Of a DNA stretch of 64,000 bases, positions 32,034 through 44,499 are shown one piece after another. The notes below the pieces were generated by a model that was given only the letters and a program-made list of their open reading frames with translations, was not told the origin of the DNA and ran no database searches. The position numbers were made by a program, and so were the translations under genes. Origin of the DNA: Cenococcum geophilum 1.58 (lineage: Eukaryota > Ascomycota > Dothideomycetes > Gloniales > Gloniaceae); the NCBI GenBank assembly GCA_001692895.1, contig KV748238.1, positions 868,001 to 932,000 of the forward strand, in the 5' to 3' direction. Numbering within the stretch: the stretch's first letter is position 1; the number at the start of each line of letters is the position of its first letter.

Positions 32034-32171
32034 GTTATAGAACCCCACCGTAAGGGCCTTATAGGAGAGCCCTGTGCTCTTATATATACCTTATATACAG
32101 CTTATGTTAGCTACGCGTAAGTATATTACCTCCTTATGCCTTTGACCCTTATAATCGATCGCGTAACGTCT
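32034..32171 (+). repeat. Probable 3' LTR (partial) of the Gypsy remnant
   Basis: Starts TGTTATAGAACC immediately after a polypurine tract, the normal position of a 3' LTR. Its right limit near CGCGTAACG is uncertain because the next Gypsy coding begins soon after. No second copy is in the window, so the 5' LTR is lost. Confidence 0.55.
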
Positions 32172-32217
32172 TGCAGACTCCTTAAATATATATATTCTAT
32201 AGCCACTGCCCCTATCC

Positions 32218-33658
32218 TATATTAACGGCTAAAGGAAGAGGTAGAGGAGTTAACCACCTTTTATATAAGGTAAGGATTATATAAGTACCGCATCATACCC
32301 TTTAAACTGTATAACGGCTCTATATCCTTCTAAAGGTTTATTAATAACGTCCTTTTCGACTACCTAGACGACTTCTATACAGCCTATATAGATAATATCC
32401 TAATCTACTTAGACGACCCGCTAAAGCACAAAGTCTACATTAAAAAGGTCCTATAGAGGCTTTAAGAGGTAGGCCTATAAGCGGATATTAAGAAGAGTAA
32501 GTTTGACGTTACCAAAATAAAGTTTCTAGGTTTTATTATTAGAACTAATAGGATTGCTATAGATACTAATAAGCTAGCTATAATTAGAGATTAGGAGCCC
32601 CCTACCTTTGTAAAAGGGGTATAATCCTTTCTAGAATTCTGCAACTTCTACTAGGCCTTCTTAAAGGATTACGGCTAAGTTGTATAACCGCTTAGTAAGC
32701 TTACAAGGAAGGGAGTATAGCACTTACTATGAGAGGAAGAGCTTAAAGTCTTTAAATGGGTTAAGGCTTTTATACTATTAGGTAGTGTAATTAAACACTA
32801 CTTACTATTCCGAGACACCCGCGTAGAGACTAATATAAGTAATGGAGTAGTAGCTAGGGTACTAAACTAGCTATAAGACAATAGGACCTAGAAGCTAGTA
32901 GCCTTCTTTTTAAAGATAATGTCCCCTAAGAAGATGTGGTATAAGATCTATAATAAAGAAATACTAGTAGTAATAAGAGGCCTATAGGAATGGCGAGGTC
33001 GCCTTATCGGCCTCTAGTGTATACTTTTTATGGTAGTTATAGATTATTAAGCCCTTAACTATTTTATAACTAAAAGGCTACTAAACCTATAGTAAGCCCG
33101 CTGGGTAGATCTACTAGCTAATTTCTATATATAGATTATATATAGGCCAGGTAGGGCAAATATAGTTGCTAATACTCTATTATAAAAGTAAGAGGACCTA
33201 AAGACATAGAAAGAGAAGGATGTAGCTATACGCACCATATACTTAATTAACCCCGCCCTTATAATCGCTACACTAAAGACAACCTTAAGGGACCCTTTGT
33301 AGTAAATCGCAAATAGGAACCGTATAAGCTGGTTAATTAGATCCTCCAGGCTAATTAAACTAGCGAGTCGCTAGTAGGGCTATGTTAGCTAGCTAAGTAA
33401 GACTAGAAGGGCTGGAAGCTCTAAGAAGGACTACTTACCTGATTTAGCAAGCTAATAGTCTCTAATACTAACTGCCTCCGTACCTACCTTATTGCGGAGG
33501 TACACTCCTATTAAATAACTGCTTACCTAAGTATAAGAAAGACCAAGAGGCTTATAGCAGACTAATACTATTAGCTAGGATTAGCTTTAGATTATAATAT
33601 ATATATAAGTAATTGTAGGACCTACAGGAGGACTTATATACCTTATAATAAAACTTTA
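32218..33658 (+). pseudogene. Gypsy-2 pol, part 1: RT, RNase H, start of integrase
   Basis: Read with stops ignored. FYIRQGLYKYRIIPFKLYNG is near 32250 and FINNVLFDYLDDFYTAYIDN near 32340-32400, where the second DD block reads DN. KFLGFIIRTNRIAIDTNK follows near 32520-32570. RNase H covers about 32800-33170 (SNGVVARVLN, then KEILVVIRGLQEW). The HHCC-type integrase zinc region ends in ISNCRTYRRTYIPYNKTLGL at 33658. The frame then continues at 39555 because the minus-strand Gypsy was inserted here. The 5' part (gag, protease) and 5' LTR are not found. Confidence 0.88.
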
Positions 33659-33663
33659 GGCCT

Positions 33664-33887
33664 TGTTAGCGACTTAGTCAATCGAGGTACGAGTACGGCG
33701 AGAGGGACGCGCAAGCCTGTACGATTGGGTTGTCTATAAACGAGGATCCAAAGCTAGAGAAAGGAAAGGAGAAGAAGGGTAGCGCTACTTAAAGTTTTAT
33801 ACAATCCTCAAGTCACGTAAGCTTATGTAACTCTACGTCTACCATAACGTCTACCATAATCCACCGTTTTCCACCAGCGCCGTAACA
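33664..33887 (-). repeat. Gypsy-3 3' LTR
   Basis: On the plus strand TGTTAGCGAC to GCCGTAACA, 224 bp. It is less mutated than its partner at 39326, for example CGAGGTACGAG against TAAGGCATAAG. Confidence 0.95.
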
Positions 33888-33919
33888 TTGCCCCCCCTCC
33901 GAAAAAGCCTGCCCTTAGA

Positions 33920-36900
33920 CTTTATATGTCCGTATTATGTCTATAGGATGTTCTTATCTATATGCTTAATAGGTAGCTTATTATCTTTGCTATACTAGCA
34001 CTCCATCTATTTATCTAGATACTTTAAGGGTCCTAGCTTATTAGGGTATTAGTTATAGAATTTTTTAAGCTTCTAGGGGTAACCTATAAAGTTTTAGGCG
34101 GGGTACTAGGTTGGGTCTAGATTGTAACCTTTCTATTAGATATGGTATTTTAGCGTTCCTTATACTAGTTTACAGGCTAGTATTTTATTAACTTCCCATT
34201 TGTCGTCGCCATTAACTTAAATTAGTAGTAGAGGCTCATTCTTTTATCTAGGTAGTGGGTTATTTGCAGCTTTTTATAGCTTATCTGGTAAGAAAATAGG
34301 GTGGACTTTAATTAAGTCTAGGAGTTTAACCTTATATAAGTTGCCTTCTTTATTAAGGATCTTATATAGTCCTGCCATCTTATAGTCTATCTTACAGCTA
34401 GGCTATTCTGTCTTTTAGTTCTTTATTATAACCTAGACCTTATTACCTACAGTAAAGTTAGACTTACGCCTATACTTATTTGCCTACTATTCTATTAATT
34501 TCTAAGCCTTCTCTAGGTTCTTATAGGCTACCGTTTATACTTCTTCTAAGCGTTTAGCATATTGCTATACTTCTTTATAAGATAGTTTTTTACGCGTGGT
34601 TTATAGTCCTTCTAGTCTTTTCTAGTTAAAGCTTATATGGGGTAAGTATTCTATTTTTAGCTAAATAGGTGCAAACCCCGTAGAGTTATAGGGTAGGGTT
34701 GCCTAGGCGTAGTCCATTATAGGTAGTAGTTTGCTTTAGTTGTCCTAAAAGTAGTTAATAAAGGGCCGGAGTCTCTAGTCTAAGTATTAATTTACAATCT
34801 CCGTCTAACCGTTTATCTAAGGGTAGTATGCCGTAAAGAGCTTTAGCCTAATACTTAGGATCCAGGTAAACTCGTTCTAGAAGGCTAATATAAACTACGG
34901 CCTATAGTTAAATACGATAGTATCTGGTAGTCCGTAAATTTGGTAGATATAGTAGATATATAGTTAGGCCGCCTCTTTAGCATTAATATTCTTATAATAG
35001 GGGATTAATAATAGGCGCTTGCTAAAGCGGTTAACTAGGATTATAACTATATTATATCCGGCGCGGTCTATAGGTAACTTATAAAAGTCTATAAAGATAT
35101 ACTGCTAGGGGCGTTCTGGTATTAGGAGTGGCTTTAATAGCCCTAGGGTCTTATCTTGTGGAATTATAGATCTACAGCAGTTATCGCAGTTCTATATATA
35201 GTGGTTAATATCTATAACCATTCTAGGCCAGTAGTAGCGGTCGCTAATAATTCTACGGGTTTTATTTTTTCTAGGGTAGGTCGTAGAGACCTAAGTATAT
35301 GCTTCGGCGATAAGCTAAGTCTATAAATCCTATTCCTCTACCACTACTAGCCGTTTCTAGTGCTTAAGCAGTCCGTTTTTAAGGGACTATAGGCTAATAG
35401 CATCCTTTACCTTTTTACGGTACTCCTATAGAGAAGGGGCCGTACGGTTTGCCTATAGTAGTTTATTAATAAGGTTAAGTTCCGTAGAGTTAATGGGATA
35501 TATCTTAGCGTCTAAAGGGTCTATATTTAGTTCTGCCTATATCTAGGGGTTAAGGCGCTCTAGTTATAGTAGTGTCTAAATCTATAGTAAGATCTTTGCA
35601 GCTGTTTAGTTATCTAGGTCATGTTAACGACTTATAAAAGTATCTGCACGGTTTATAGCGCCTAGTCTATATATAATTAAGAAGTTAAATTAAAATAGAA
35701 TATCCGCCTAGTATGCCTGCTGGGCCGTAAGGGCCTTATAATCCGATACTACCTAGATAAGTTTAGGGGTCCCTTCTAGCTATGCACATTAGTACTAAAA
35801 GTAAGAGATAATAGCTAGCATTTCTTTATTATGGAAATGGCAGTTTAGCTCAGCGTCTATTATAGTCTTTAAATAGTATATAATAGGGTACTATTTTCCA
35901 TTAGGTTACTTCTAGAAATAGACACTAGCTATTACACTATCTAAGGTATTAGTTTCTAGCATTAAGGGCCGTTTTAGGTTAAAGTGGGCTAGTAAGGGAG
36001 CTAATACTAGCCGTTTCTTAAGCTTATTAAAGGCCTACCTATAAATAGCGTTAAAGTAAAAGGGCTGGTCTTTTTTAATAAGATGGTTAAGAGGCCGGGC
36101 GATTCTACTATAGTTCTTAATAAAGCGTTAGTAGAAGTTATAGAACCCTAAGAATAACTAGATTCCTTTTACGGTCTATAGTAGTTCCTACTAGTTAATT
36201 ACGGCCGTCTTCCCTAGGTCCGCCTTAATTCCGTCTATACTAATAATAAACCCTAGGTACTTTATACGCTTAATACTAAATTCTAACTTTTTAATATTAG
36301 CCTGGAGGCTAGCCTTGCGGAGCTACTATAGGACTTTATAGATATGCTCCTTGTATTCTAGCTTATTCTTAGAGTAGATTATAATATTATTTAGGCAGGC
36401 CGTATAAAAGTTGTCAAGGTAGTTAAAGAGTACGTTGTTTATATACCATTGGTACGTAGCTAGTCCATTAGTTAGTCTAAAAAGAAGTACCTTATATTTA
36501 TACGTTCTGTAATAGGCCTAAAATATAGTAAGATCCTTAGACCTAGGGTCTATCTTAATTTAGTAGAAGGCCTAGCGGATATCTAGCTTTATAAAGATCT
36601 TAGCTCTACTTATTTAGGCTAGAGTTTTATTAAGTAGGGGTAGCAGATAACAGTCCTTATAGGTTATATTATTTAGCTTATAGTAGTTAATGCAGAAGCA
36701 GAGTCCTCTATTTAGTTTTTTAATAAAGAGAATAGGCGAGTTAAAAGGGGCTTAGCTAGGCTTAATAAAGCCCGTACCTAGGTTATTAATAAGGTACTAC
36801 TTTATAGCCTATAATTTGGTAGCAGACTACTAATAAAGGGGGCTATAGCTAAGGGTGTTTTCCTTATCTGGCTTAATCTTAATCTTATAGTTATATGGTT

Positions 36901-37950
36901 AGTAAGGCGGAAGTATATTGGACGCTGCCTTAGAGAATACATCCTTAAATTTCTGATATTAATAGGGCAGTTTTTAATCTACTAGTTCCTTATCTATAAG
37001 CTCGCTTTCTTATCCGCTAAGCTTACTTTTCTTTTCCTTAATTATTTAATTAATTTTATATAAGCTAGTTATAAAGGTAACGGTATTAGGCTGAATTAAG
37101 TTCTAATAGAACCCTATGGCGCTAATATAGCAGATATTAACTAGTAGAAGGTCCGTAGGTTTCTTTACTAATATTTATTAGGCCATATTTTGCCGTATAG
37201 AATTTATAGTCTTCCTTAGCTTACGTTCTATTTTCTATAAGTTATCCTTTTGGTTAATTAGTTTAGTATAGCGTCCGATATTTTTAGCTTTCCTTTATAG
37301 CTGCGTAGGGCCTATATTTTCTATAGGGGGCTTAATTAGGTCACTATTAACTTCCTAGGCCTCTAGTGCGGGTAGCGTAATATAGGTAGTCTATAGGCGG
37401 CGCAGTATATAGATCCGTTGCAGATTAAGCTATATATCCTTCTTAAAGGTCTAGTCCCTATATATAGCATTAGCCTAGTAAATAGTATTAATCTAGGGCT
37501 GTATAAGGTTTTCTATTATAATGCTAATTTCTTTTATAAAATAAGGGGTTAGGGGTAGGGTTTTAGGCTAGATAAGCCGTCTACTCCGTATATTAAGCTA
37601 TAAGCCTAGATAGGCTAGCTATTTTCTCCCTAAAATTATATTATAGCTTCCTAGGTCCGTAATAAGAAAGGGAATATTATATTATCTTTGTCCGTTAACA
37701 CAGAGGTAGATCCGTAAGATAGTTATAATAGGTAGTTCTATCTATCCGTTATACCCGCGGATAGGGATTAGTTTAGGTAGTTCTTTAAGGGGTATATTTA
37801 AAAAATTAGCCAGCTTTACGGCATACTAGGTGTCTATTAAGGTAAAGGTATTTACTCTAGAGTTAGCTAAAGTAGAGGTTAAAACTTAATATCTATTATA
37901 GAATAAAGTATAAGGGATAGTGTAGCTTCTTCTACTAACTAGCCAACCCA
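33920..37950 (-). pseudogene. Gypsy-3 pol, RIP-inactivated
   Basis: On the minus strand. Reverse transcriptase includes VLLFRLTNGLATYQW near 36460 and INNVLFNYLDNFYTACLNN near 36420-36370, where YLDDI has become CLNNI. RNase H reads VYFQK then KTIIDAELNCHFHNKEMLAI near 35930-35820. The integrase core reads QYIFIDFYKLPIDRAGYN then VNRFSKRLLLIPYY near 35100-34980. The C-terminal region reads LGPLKYLDK-MEC-YSKDNK near 34040-33980, the end of a chromodomain-type module. Stops are frequent. Confidence 0.88.
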
Positions 37951-37999
37951 GATTAATATATAACATATTAATTCCTTTTAATCCTAAAGAGGAGTTTTT

Positions 38000-39220
38000 C
38001 TCTAGGGTTCCTTTTTTTCCAACTCTGCCTCCATACTATCCTCCTAGATTAGTAGGACCTTATCCTTTTTAATATTTGTTAGGTATTTAGCTATACGGTA
38101 ACCCTTTTAACCTTATATAAAGTAAGCTCCTTAGTCGCTAAGGGCCTACCTACGGGGGTCGCTATATAAAGGCCAAGTATACGCTGGAGTTATGGCGGGA
38201 CTAGCTGTACGGCTAGCTACTAGGTTAATAGTAGGCGGTACGGTCGGTACTATAGGGGTTGCAAATATTACTAGGGCACTACGGCCTATTTTTATAGCAC
38301 TTATATTTTAGTTGGCGGAGCTTCTAGCCTTATACCGCTCTATATATACCTTAATTCGCTAGAGGCCCTAGTTAATAGCTAGGCATTAGTCTATAAGTTC
38401 CTTTAGCGTCTATACGGTAGTATAAACCGGTAGTATAGCGCGCTATAGATCTAGGGTAAGCTTATTAAAGAGGTCTAGCATTAGATCCTCCTAGGGAATT
38501 TAGGCCTATTTAGATAGGTGCAGAAAGCGGGTCTAGAAAACCAAGAAGGTTTCCGTTATTTTCATTATTAGGCTTTTATAATTAAAATGGGCGTTCTATA
38601 CCTTAAAGGGGTCCTTATAAATAGAAGACAGGTAGTTAATTATCTCTTCTTTAGAGAGGAAGGGGTCTGCCAAGTCCTAGGCGTATCGCGGACGTAGATA
38701 CGTCTATACGTCCCTACCAGTACGGCCAAAGACGTAGGCCATCTTAGCTTAAGTAGTAGGGAAGTGGTCTATATTAACTTTAAGCTTGTCTTATAATTAA
38801 AGCTTCTAATTATTAAATATAGGGTTAGTTCTATCTATAAGTAATAGGGGGTCCGCGACCTTTATAGACCGGGATAATACTATACGCTAGGCTAGGGCCT
38901 TAAGGACCGTAGCAAGTCTATTTAATAAGTCATTAGTTAATATAGGGGTATCTCTAGCCTTAAGCAGCTCTCGCAGTCGTTTAATTTCAGCATTAGCTAC
39001 CGCGAGTTTCGCCTAGGGGGTTAAGACAGTAATTATTTTATTATTAGAGGTATTTAAGGGTCCTATAGCTGCTTTACTAGCTATAGTATTTCTTAGCATA
39101 GTGGTAAGGGTATTAGGTAATTTCTAGTAGGTTTCTGTAGGGGTTCTGGCCTATATATGTTCTGTGAGTCCTATTTTATTCTTTTCTATTCTTTCTAGTT
39201 CTATTTTGCCTTTTTAAGTT
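38000..39220 (-). pseudogene. Gypsy-3 gag, RIP-inactivated
   Basis: The minus strand upstream of pol, ending in a single zinc knuckle near 38125-38080 that reads GAYFI-G-KGYRIAKY (original pattern CxxCGxKGHxxxxC with Cys-to-Tyr and His-to-Tyr changes). A charged tail follows. The N-terminus near the 5' LTR is too degraded to fix a start. Confidence 0.75.
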
Positions 39221-39325
39221 TAGGTAATAGTCTTTAGGTCTAATTCTATATTCTGTTCTAGTTTATAGTCTTATAGATATATTTAAGTTCCTTCTTAGGA
39301 AAAAGAGTAGAAGAGCTTTAGATAA

Positions 39326-39549
39326 TGTTAGTGACTTAGTTAATTAAGGCATAAGCACGGCAAGAGGGACGCGCAAGCCTATATAATTGGATTGTCTATA
39401 AACGAGGATCCAAAGCTAGAGAAAGGAAAGGAGAAGAAGGGCAGCGCCACTTAAAGTTTTATATAATCCTCGAGTCACGTAAGCTTACGTAACTCTGCGT
39501 CTACCATAACGTCTACTATAATCTACCATTTTCCACCAGCGCTGTAATA
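39326..39549 (-). repeat. Gypsy-3 5' LTR
   Basis: On the plus strand TGTTAGTGAC to GCTGTAATA, 224 bp, matching 33664-33887 with transition differences. Its outer CA end has become TA. GGCCT follows at 39550-39554. Confidence 0.95.
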
Positions 39550-39554
39550 GGCCT

Positions 39555-40312
39555 GCTGCATCCTCTACTAATTAGTAAACGCTACTAGCAGTACGTCTCT
39601 TTTAATTTTAAGTCCTTCCTAATAGATAAAAAGGGCTTTAACAACGTCTTTATAGTTATTAATAAACTAAGTAAGAGAGCCTTCTTACTACCCTACTATA
39701 AAACTGCTACCGTAGCGGATATAGTAAACCTATACTACTAATACGTCTGGCGCGTGTACGGCCTCCTAAAGATAGTTACATTAGATTAAGGACCCTAGTT
39801 TATCTTAGCCTTTACAGATAAGCTATATAAACTAACTGGCGTTAAGTAAAAGCTCTCTATAGTTAGTTACCTACAAACTAATAGTAATACGGAGGTACTA
39901 AACTAGTACATTGACTAACGCTTAAGACTATTTATTAACCACTACTAGAACAATTAGTTAGAGCTCCTCCCCTATATAGACTTTATATAGGCAATCTTAC
40001 TGCATAAATCTACTGGCTTTGCACTATATAAGCTAGAGCTAGGATTTAAGCTAAGGCTCTACTTTAACTGGGAGGAATGTATATAAATAGCCTTAATACC
40101 TTATAAGAAGCTAACACGATAAAAAGCTTAAGCCTTCGTATATAAAACCTAAGACGCAGTTAAATGGGCGAAAGATAACTTAGTTAAGGCGTAAGAGCGG
40201 TAAATAAGGCAAGCTAATAAGCGCCGTTATAAATTAGACCTTGGAGTAGGTAATTAAGTATACATTACTAAGAAGGGCTAGGCTACTAATTAACTAAGTA
40301 TTAAGCTATATA
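39555..40312 (+). pseudogene. Gypsy-2 pol, part 2: integrase core
   Basis: Continues the frame broken at 33658. IDKKGFNNVFIVINKLSKRA is near 39630-39690 (Phe/Asn now precede the core; the first catalytic Asp is read in this block). TLD-GPQFILAFTDKLYKLTG near 39780-39840 has the second Asp. NTEVLN-YIDQRLR near 39885-39930 has the catalytic Glu. KSTGFALYKLELGFKLRLYF follows near 40010-40065. It stops at the GATAG target duplication of Gypsy-4 and resumes at 51543. Confidence 0.88.
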
Positions 40313-40317
40313 GATAG

Positions 40318-40738
40318 TGTTACGGACGCTTTAAGTAAAGGGCTATAACTACTTAGAGAGGAGTCGGAGGGAGCTAGTTAATTAATTGAGGTATAGTCTA
40401 GGATGGAACCCGTAGAACTATATAATAAAGAATAGTAAGCAAGTTATATAACGTTATACGCAGTATACGCGAGATATGGATTGTATGTACGTACAATACG
40501 TATAACACGTACTTTACGTATAAGGAGAGTTTCTTAGGAGTACAGATATGTATTTAAGGACTTATAGTCCCTACCTAGATAGTTCCTTTCCTTATAGTGA
40601 ATCTTAGAATATAATTGGAGTTAATCTGTTAGGCAACTACTCTACTAGTTATTATTATTCGTTGTTAACTCGTTTAATATCTATACACCTAGCCTATTAA
40701 TAAGTCCACCGTAGTTCCTGCTATAAGGCTTCATTACA
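40318..40738 (+). repeat. Gypsy-4 5' LTR
   Basis: Starts TGTTACGGACGC and ends TTCATTACA, 421 bp. It keeps more CG and CA dinucleotides than the 3' LTR, so RIP affected the two LTRs unequally. Confidence 0.96.
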
Positions 40739-41029
40739 CATTCACTACTACGGTTATAGTATTAACGGGAAGTTGAATAATATGCCACTAAAAGCACCAG
40801 TTATAACGCCGTCTATAGTAGTAACTACCTTAGGGACGAGCGAGGACGCCAGTATATTAAATACAAGTTTATAGCTAGTCATAATAGGTCAGTTATAGAA
40901 AATGGTTAATTGATTAATAAATAACAATTAAATACTTAAAGATTAAATTAATGGAATTAGAGCAGTAAAGGTTAAGTTACCATTAGTTAAACAATTCTTA
41001 GGAAAGAAGTTAAAGCTTAAAGGATTTCT

Positions 41030-41900
41030 TATATAAATGCAATTTAAGGTACTATAAGAGGGAGTAAAGTTAGCTACACCTATAGACCAAGTAGTCTATA
41101 TAGGACTGTTCTTATTAGGAAGGGTATTGGAATAGTTTAAGCTATACCTTACTAATATACAGGAAAAAGGAGACTAGACTACTAACTTAGAAGTTAAGTT
41201 TATATTCTTAAGTTAGGGAGGATTTGCGGAATAACTTATATAGATATTTAGGGACCCTAAAGCAACAATAATAGTAGAACGAAAGCTTTAAAATATAGTA
41301 TAATGTACTTTAGCAATTAAGTATATAACCTAATTTCAGATACTATCGGCATAGGTTAAATAGAACGATAAGGCGCTTATGGTATAGTATAAATAGGGAC
41401 TTAAGGCTAAAGTCTAGGACGTAATTATTCTAATAGAAGATGCGGAAACAATAAGAGACTTAATTAATTAAGTAATTAAGATTAATAATAGGATCTACTA
41501 AAGGGAACAAGCTAAGAGAGGGTAAGACAGAGTTTTATAGTTATATAAGGCGTAGAGCACGTATTAATAAAGCTAAAATTAAAAACTATAGAATAGGCTA
41601 GAGCTAATAGACTTAAGCGGCACTAAAGAATCTAAGAGATAGAATAAGAAACTATAGAAACCTAGAGGTTAAGGATTAAGTAATTATAGAACTAAGGAGC
41701 AGAGGCTAAACTAGGGATCTTAATAGTAGAAGACGTTTAGGCGGACTCTATAGTAAAAAGATTGGTTTAAATTAGGAGCTTATATAAATTATAGAAAACA
41801 GGGTTATTTCGCCAAAGACTATAGAGGTAGTTAGAGTAACCACGCGGTAAAAGGTATAAAATCGTTAGAATATAATAATACGGATATAAGGGTATTACGC
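41030..41900 (+). pseudogene. Gypsy-4 gag, RIP-inactivated
   Basis: About 41080-41660 reads a retrotransposon-gag-like segment (QVVYIGLFLLGRVLE, then LIQIFRDPKATIIVERKL). A zinc knuckle near 41782-41825 reads YINYRKQGYFAKDYRG, where C-x2-C-x3-GH-x4-C has Tyr at each Cys and at His. That is the CA/TG-context pattern expected from RIP (TGC/TGT to TAC/TAT). Stops are present. Confidence 0.82.
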
Positions 41901-43640
41901 AGGACTAAGGAGTATTTAATTAAACACTTTACGTTTTGTTATAATAACGCATACTAAATTTATAAGGACGCTAAGTATGGCGCAAGCTATTAGCTATAAG
42001 AGCCTAAGTTAAAAGGACTTAAAGGAACTAGAGAGTTAGATAAAGAATAAAATTAAATTTATAAGCTGGATTAAGATATTATAGTAATATATAGATAAAG
42101 ATTAGCAACCATAATAATAGAGTTAGAGTACTTATTAATTAATAGTGATAAGGAAGAAAAAGGGACTAACTGGGAGTACCTAAACCTTAATAATATAATA
42201 GAAGTAGAGACTAAGACTATTATAGAACATAGTTTAGTAGCGGGTATTATAAAACTACTAGATATAGCATCTATTGCTTTATAAGATAGAAGGAGTAATA
42301 TTTAAAGATAATTAAGTAAGTAGACAACTGCTAGTGCTAGCTTACTACTTAATAAAGGCAAAAGGCTATAGGCTTAAGATTCTTAAGCAGAGATATAAGA
42401 CGCTTAAGATTCTTAAAATAAGATAAAACACACCTAAAAACCTATAATAGACAATAACTAATGGGAAAGGGTAATAGCTTAGTTCTAAGACTAGCAAATA
42501 AGTACGGGACATAAGTTTAAGAACTATAAGTTTAGGGAATAAGTAAAGACGTCTATACTAGGGGAACACAGTGTTTAGCCTAAAGGTTAAAAAGTTAATA
42601 TAATAATTAAAAAGTTTAATAATATTAAAAACCTATATATAAGACGCGATAAGATAGAAACTATAAAGGAGTTTAGGCAAAGGATTCTTACATAGCAAGA
42701 AAAGAAGTTTAATTAGAGATTATATAGATGTATAAGGGATAGAGCACCTATATAGAAAGTAACTAATAGGCCATAGATAGGCACGCTAAGGGCAAAATAG
42801 TTAAATAAACTGGAATAAGAAGAGGATCTAGGAATCCTAACTAGATTTAAAAAAACATATACTAAAGGTTATTACAATATAGCAATAATAAGGTACTTTC
42901 TTATAGATAGGCTGTATATACTAAGCCAGTTATATAGAAAGTGGTATAGATAAAGGCATAATAATAAGTGGGAAGACTTTTATATATAGTTAGATAAAAA
43001 GGTTGTTTAGGATTAACCTATTATAGAAAAACATATAAATCATATTAAGGGAGCATTAATTATAATGTTAAGGAACCTAGAAGAAGGATTTAGGGACTAG
43101 AGAAATAATTAATAAATCTTAGTACCTATAAAAGAAAGACTAGTAGTTAGAATAACTAAATAGAGGTTTAATCTTAAGGATAAAGATAAACTAAGAGTTA
43201 ACCTAAGTTACCTAGCGTATTATATATTATTATAGATAGCTTATATAAATAACACGTATAATATACATAAAATACTAAAGGACAAAATTTAGAAGTACCT
43301 AGTAAGGATATATTAGGTACCGGATAAAAGGCAATATAGAGATGCTAAGTATATACATAGTTGGCACCTAGTAGAAGTTTAAGGATAAGGAGACTTAATA
43401 CTTTAACTAGGAAGATTACTTATGGAAAAATACCTAGATAGATAATAGTGGTAGAAGTGCCTAAAGAATACTTATCTATAGTATATAGAGGAAAAGAAGC
43501 AAACTAAGTATTAGCCTAGGTTAGACTAAGTACAAATAGGATCTAGTAGCTAGTAGTTAGGAAAAGGAGAGGCCTATAAAACTAGAGGGAACTAGTAGTA
43601 AAGCCTTAGACCCTTAAAGGAATTCTAGAATAATACCTAA
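41901..43640 (+). other. Gypsy-4 linker between gag and protease
   Basis: Coding-like but heavily interrupted. Readable pieces include RNLEEGFRD and LKDKDKLRVNLSYLAYYILL near 43050-43220 and a charged C-terminal segment. I do not recognise a domain. The position fits the long gag-to-protease linker of some fungal Gypsy polyproteins. Confidence 0.45.
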
Positions 43641-44369
43641 ACTTAAAAGTTAAATGGCGAGATTAACAGTTTAAAGTATTAATAGATAGTGGAGTAATAA
43701 GGAACTACATATTACCAGTAGTAGTGGAAAGGATAAGGTTACCTTATAGGTAGAAGGAATACCTATATCTACTAATAACAATTTTAGGAGATTAGATAGC
43801 CTATAGAGAAGATATTATTAATCTTAAAATAGGACCTATTTAGTTAACTATTAAAGAAAGACGAGTTAAAATATCTTTTAATATCCTACTATTAGGAAAG
43901 GATAAGGTAATACTAGAAATGCCTTAGTTATAAAAATATAATCTAAAGATTAATTAGGTTATAGGTCAGGTTAATATTAGGGATACTTAATAATATAAAA
44001 TATAACAGCAAACTAAGTTAGTATAGTACTAAGTTGGAGTAATATATAAAGAGACTAAGCGAGGCTTAAGTTATATACTAAAGAGATACTATAAGTATGG
44101 GAAAAAGTTATGGTTACTAAAAAGTAAAAAGCTGTTAGAGTATATAGTATAGGACTATAAGATAGAATTAGAACTAGAAATAAGTCTAAGGTTCTTTCTA
44201 ATATATAAGCTTACTAAAACCAAGTTAATAGCGCTTAAGGAGTTTATCCAGGAAAACTTATAAAAGGGATATATTAGACTATTATAGTTATTAGTAGGAT
44301 ATCTAGTACTATTCATCCTAAAGAAAAACGGAAAACTTAGGATGTGCATTAACTATAGACAGTTAAATA
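43641..44369 (+). pseudogene. Gypsy-4 protease and N-terminal reverse transcriptase
   Basis: KVLIDSGVIRNYI at about 43675-43710 is the retropepsin DSGA box (Ala changed to Val). The segment leads into LKKNGKLRMCINYRQLN at 44320-44367, the start of the Gypsy reverse transcriptase. It is cut there by the LINE; the last 14 bp (44356-44369) are the target sequence duplicated at 49625-49638. Confidence 0.9.
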
Positions 44370-44499
44370 ATAATAAATTTAATTTACCGCCCGTCCTAGT
44401 CCCCCTAGTGGGTCCACGCAGGCTAATACCTTCTATAGGAAAAACTCTAACTTAGAGAAAACCCTACCTTGGGCCGCGCTAGAGAGATAGCAGCGTTCC

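Larger units (their letters stand above)
33664..39549 (-). mobile_element. Gypsy-3, complete LTR element, 5.89 kb
   Basis: LTRs of exactly 224 bp (33664-33887 and 39326-39549) and an exact 5-bp target duplication GGCCT (33659-33663 and 39550-39554). Coding is on the minus strand: gag with zinc knuckle, protease, reverse transcriptase, RNase H, integrase, C-terminal chromodomain-type region. The minus-strand polypurine tract GGAGGGGGGCAA (33888-33899) abuts the 3' LTR. It was inserted in the integrase zinc region of Gypsy-2 and is therefore younger. It is RIP-damaged throughout. Confidence 0.96.

Noticed and set aside
31923..32120. Plus-strand 65-codon frame over the LTR start
   Set aside because: It spans a polypurine tract and LTR boundary with no coding motif; chance opening.
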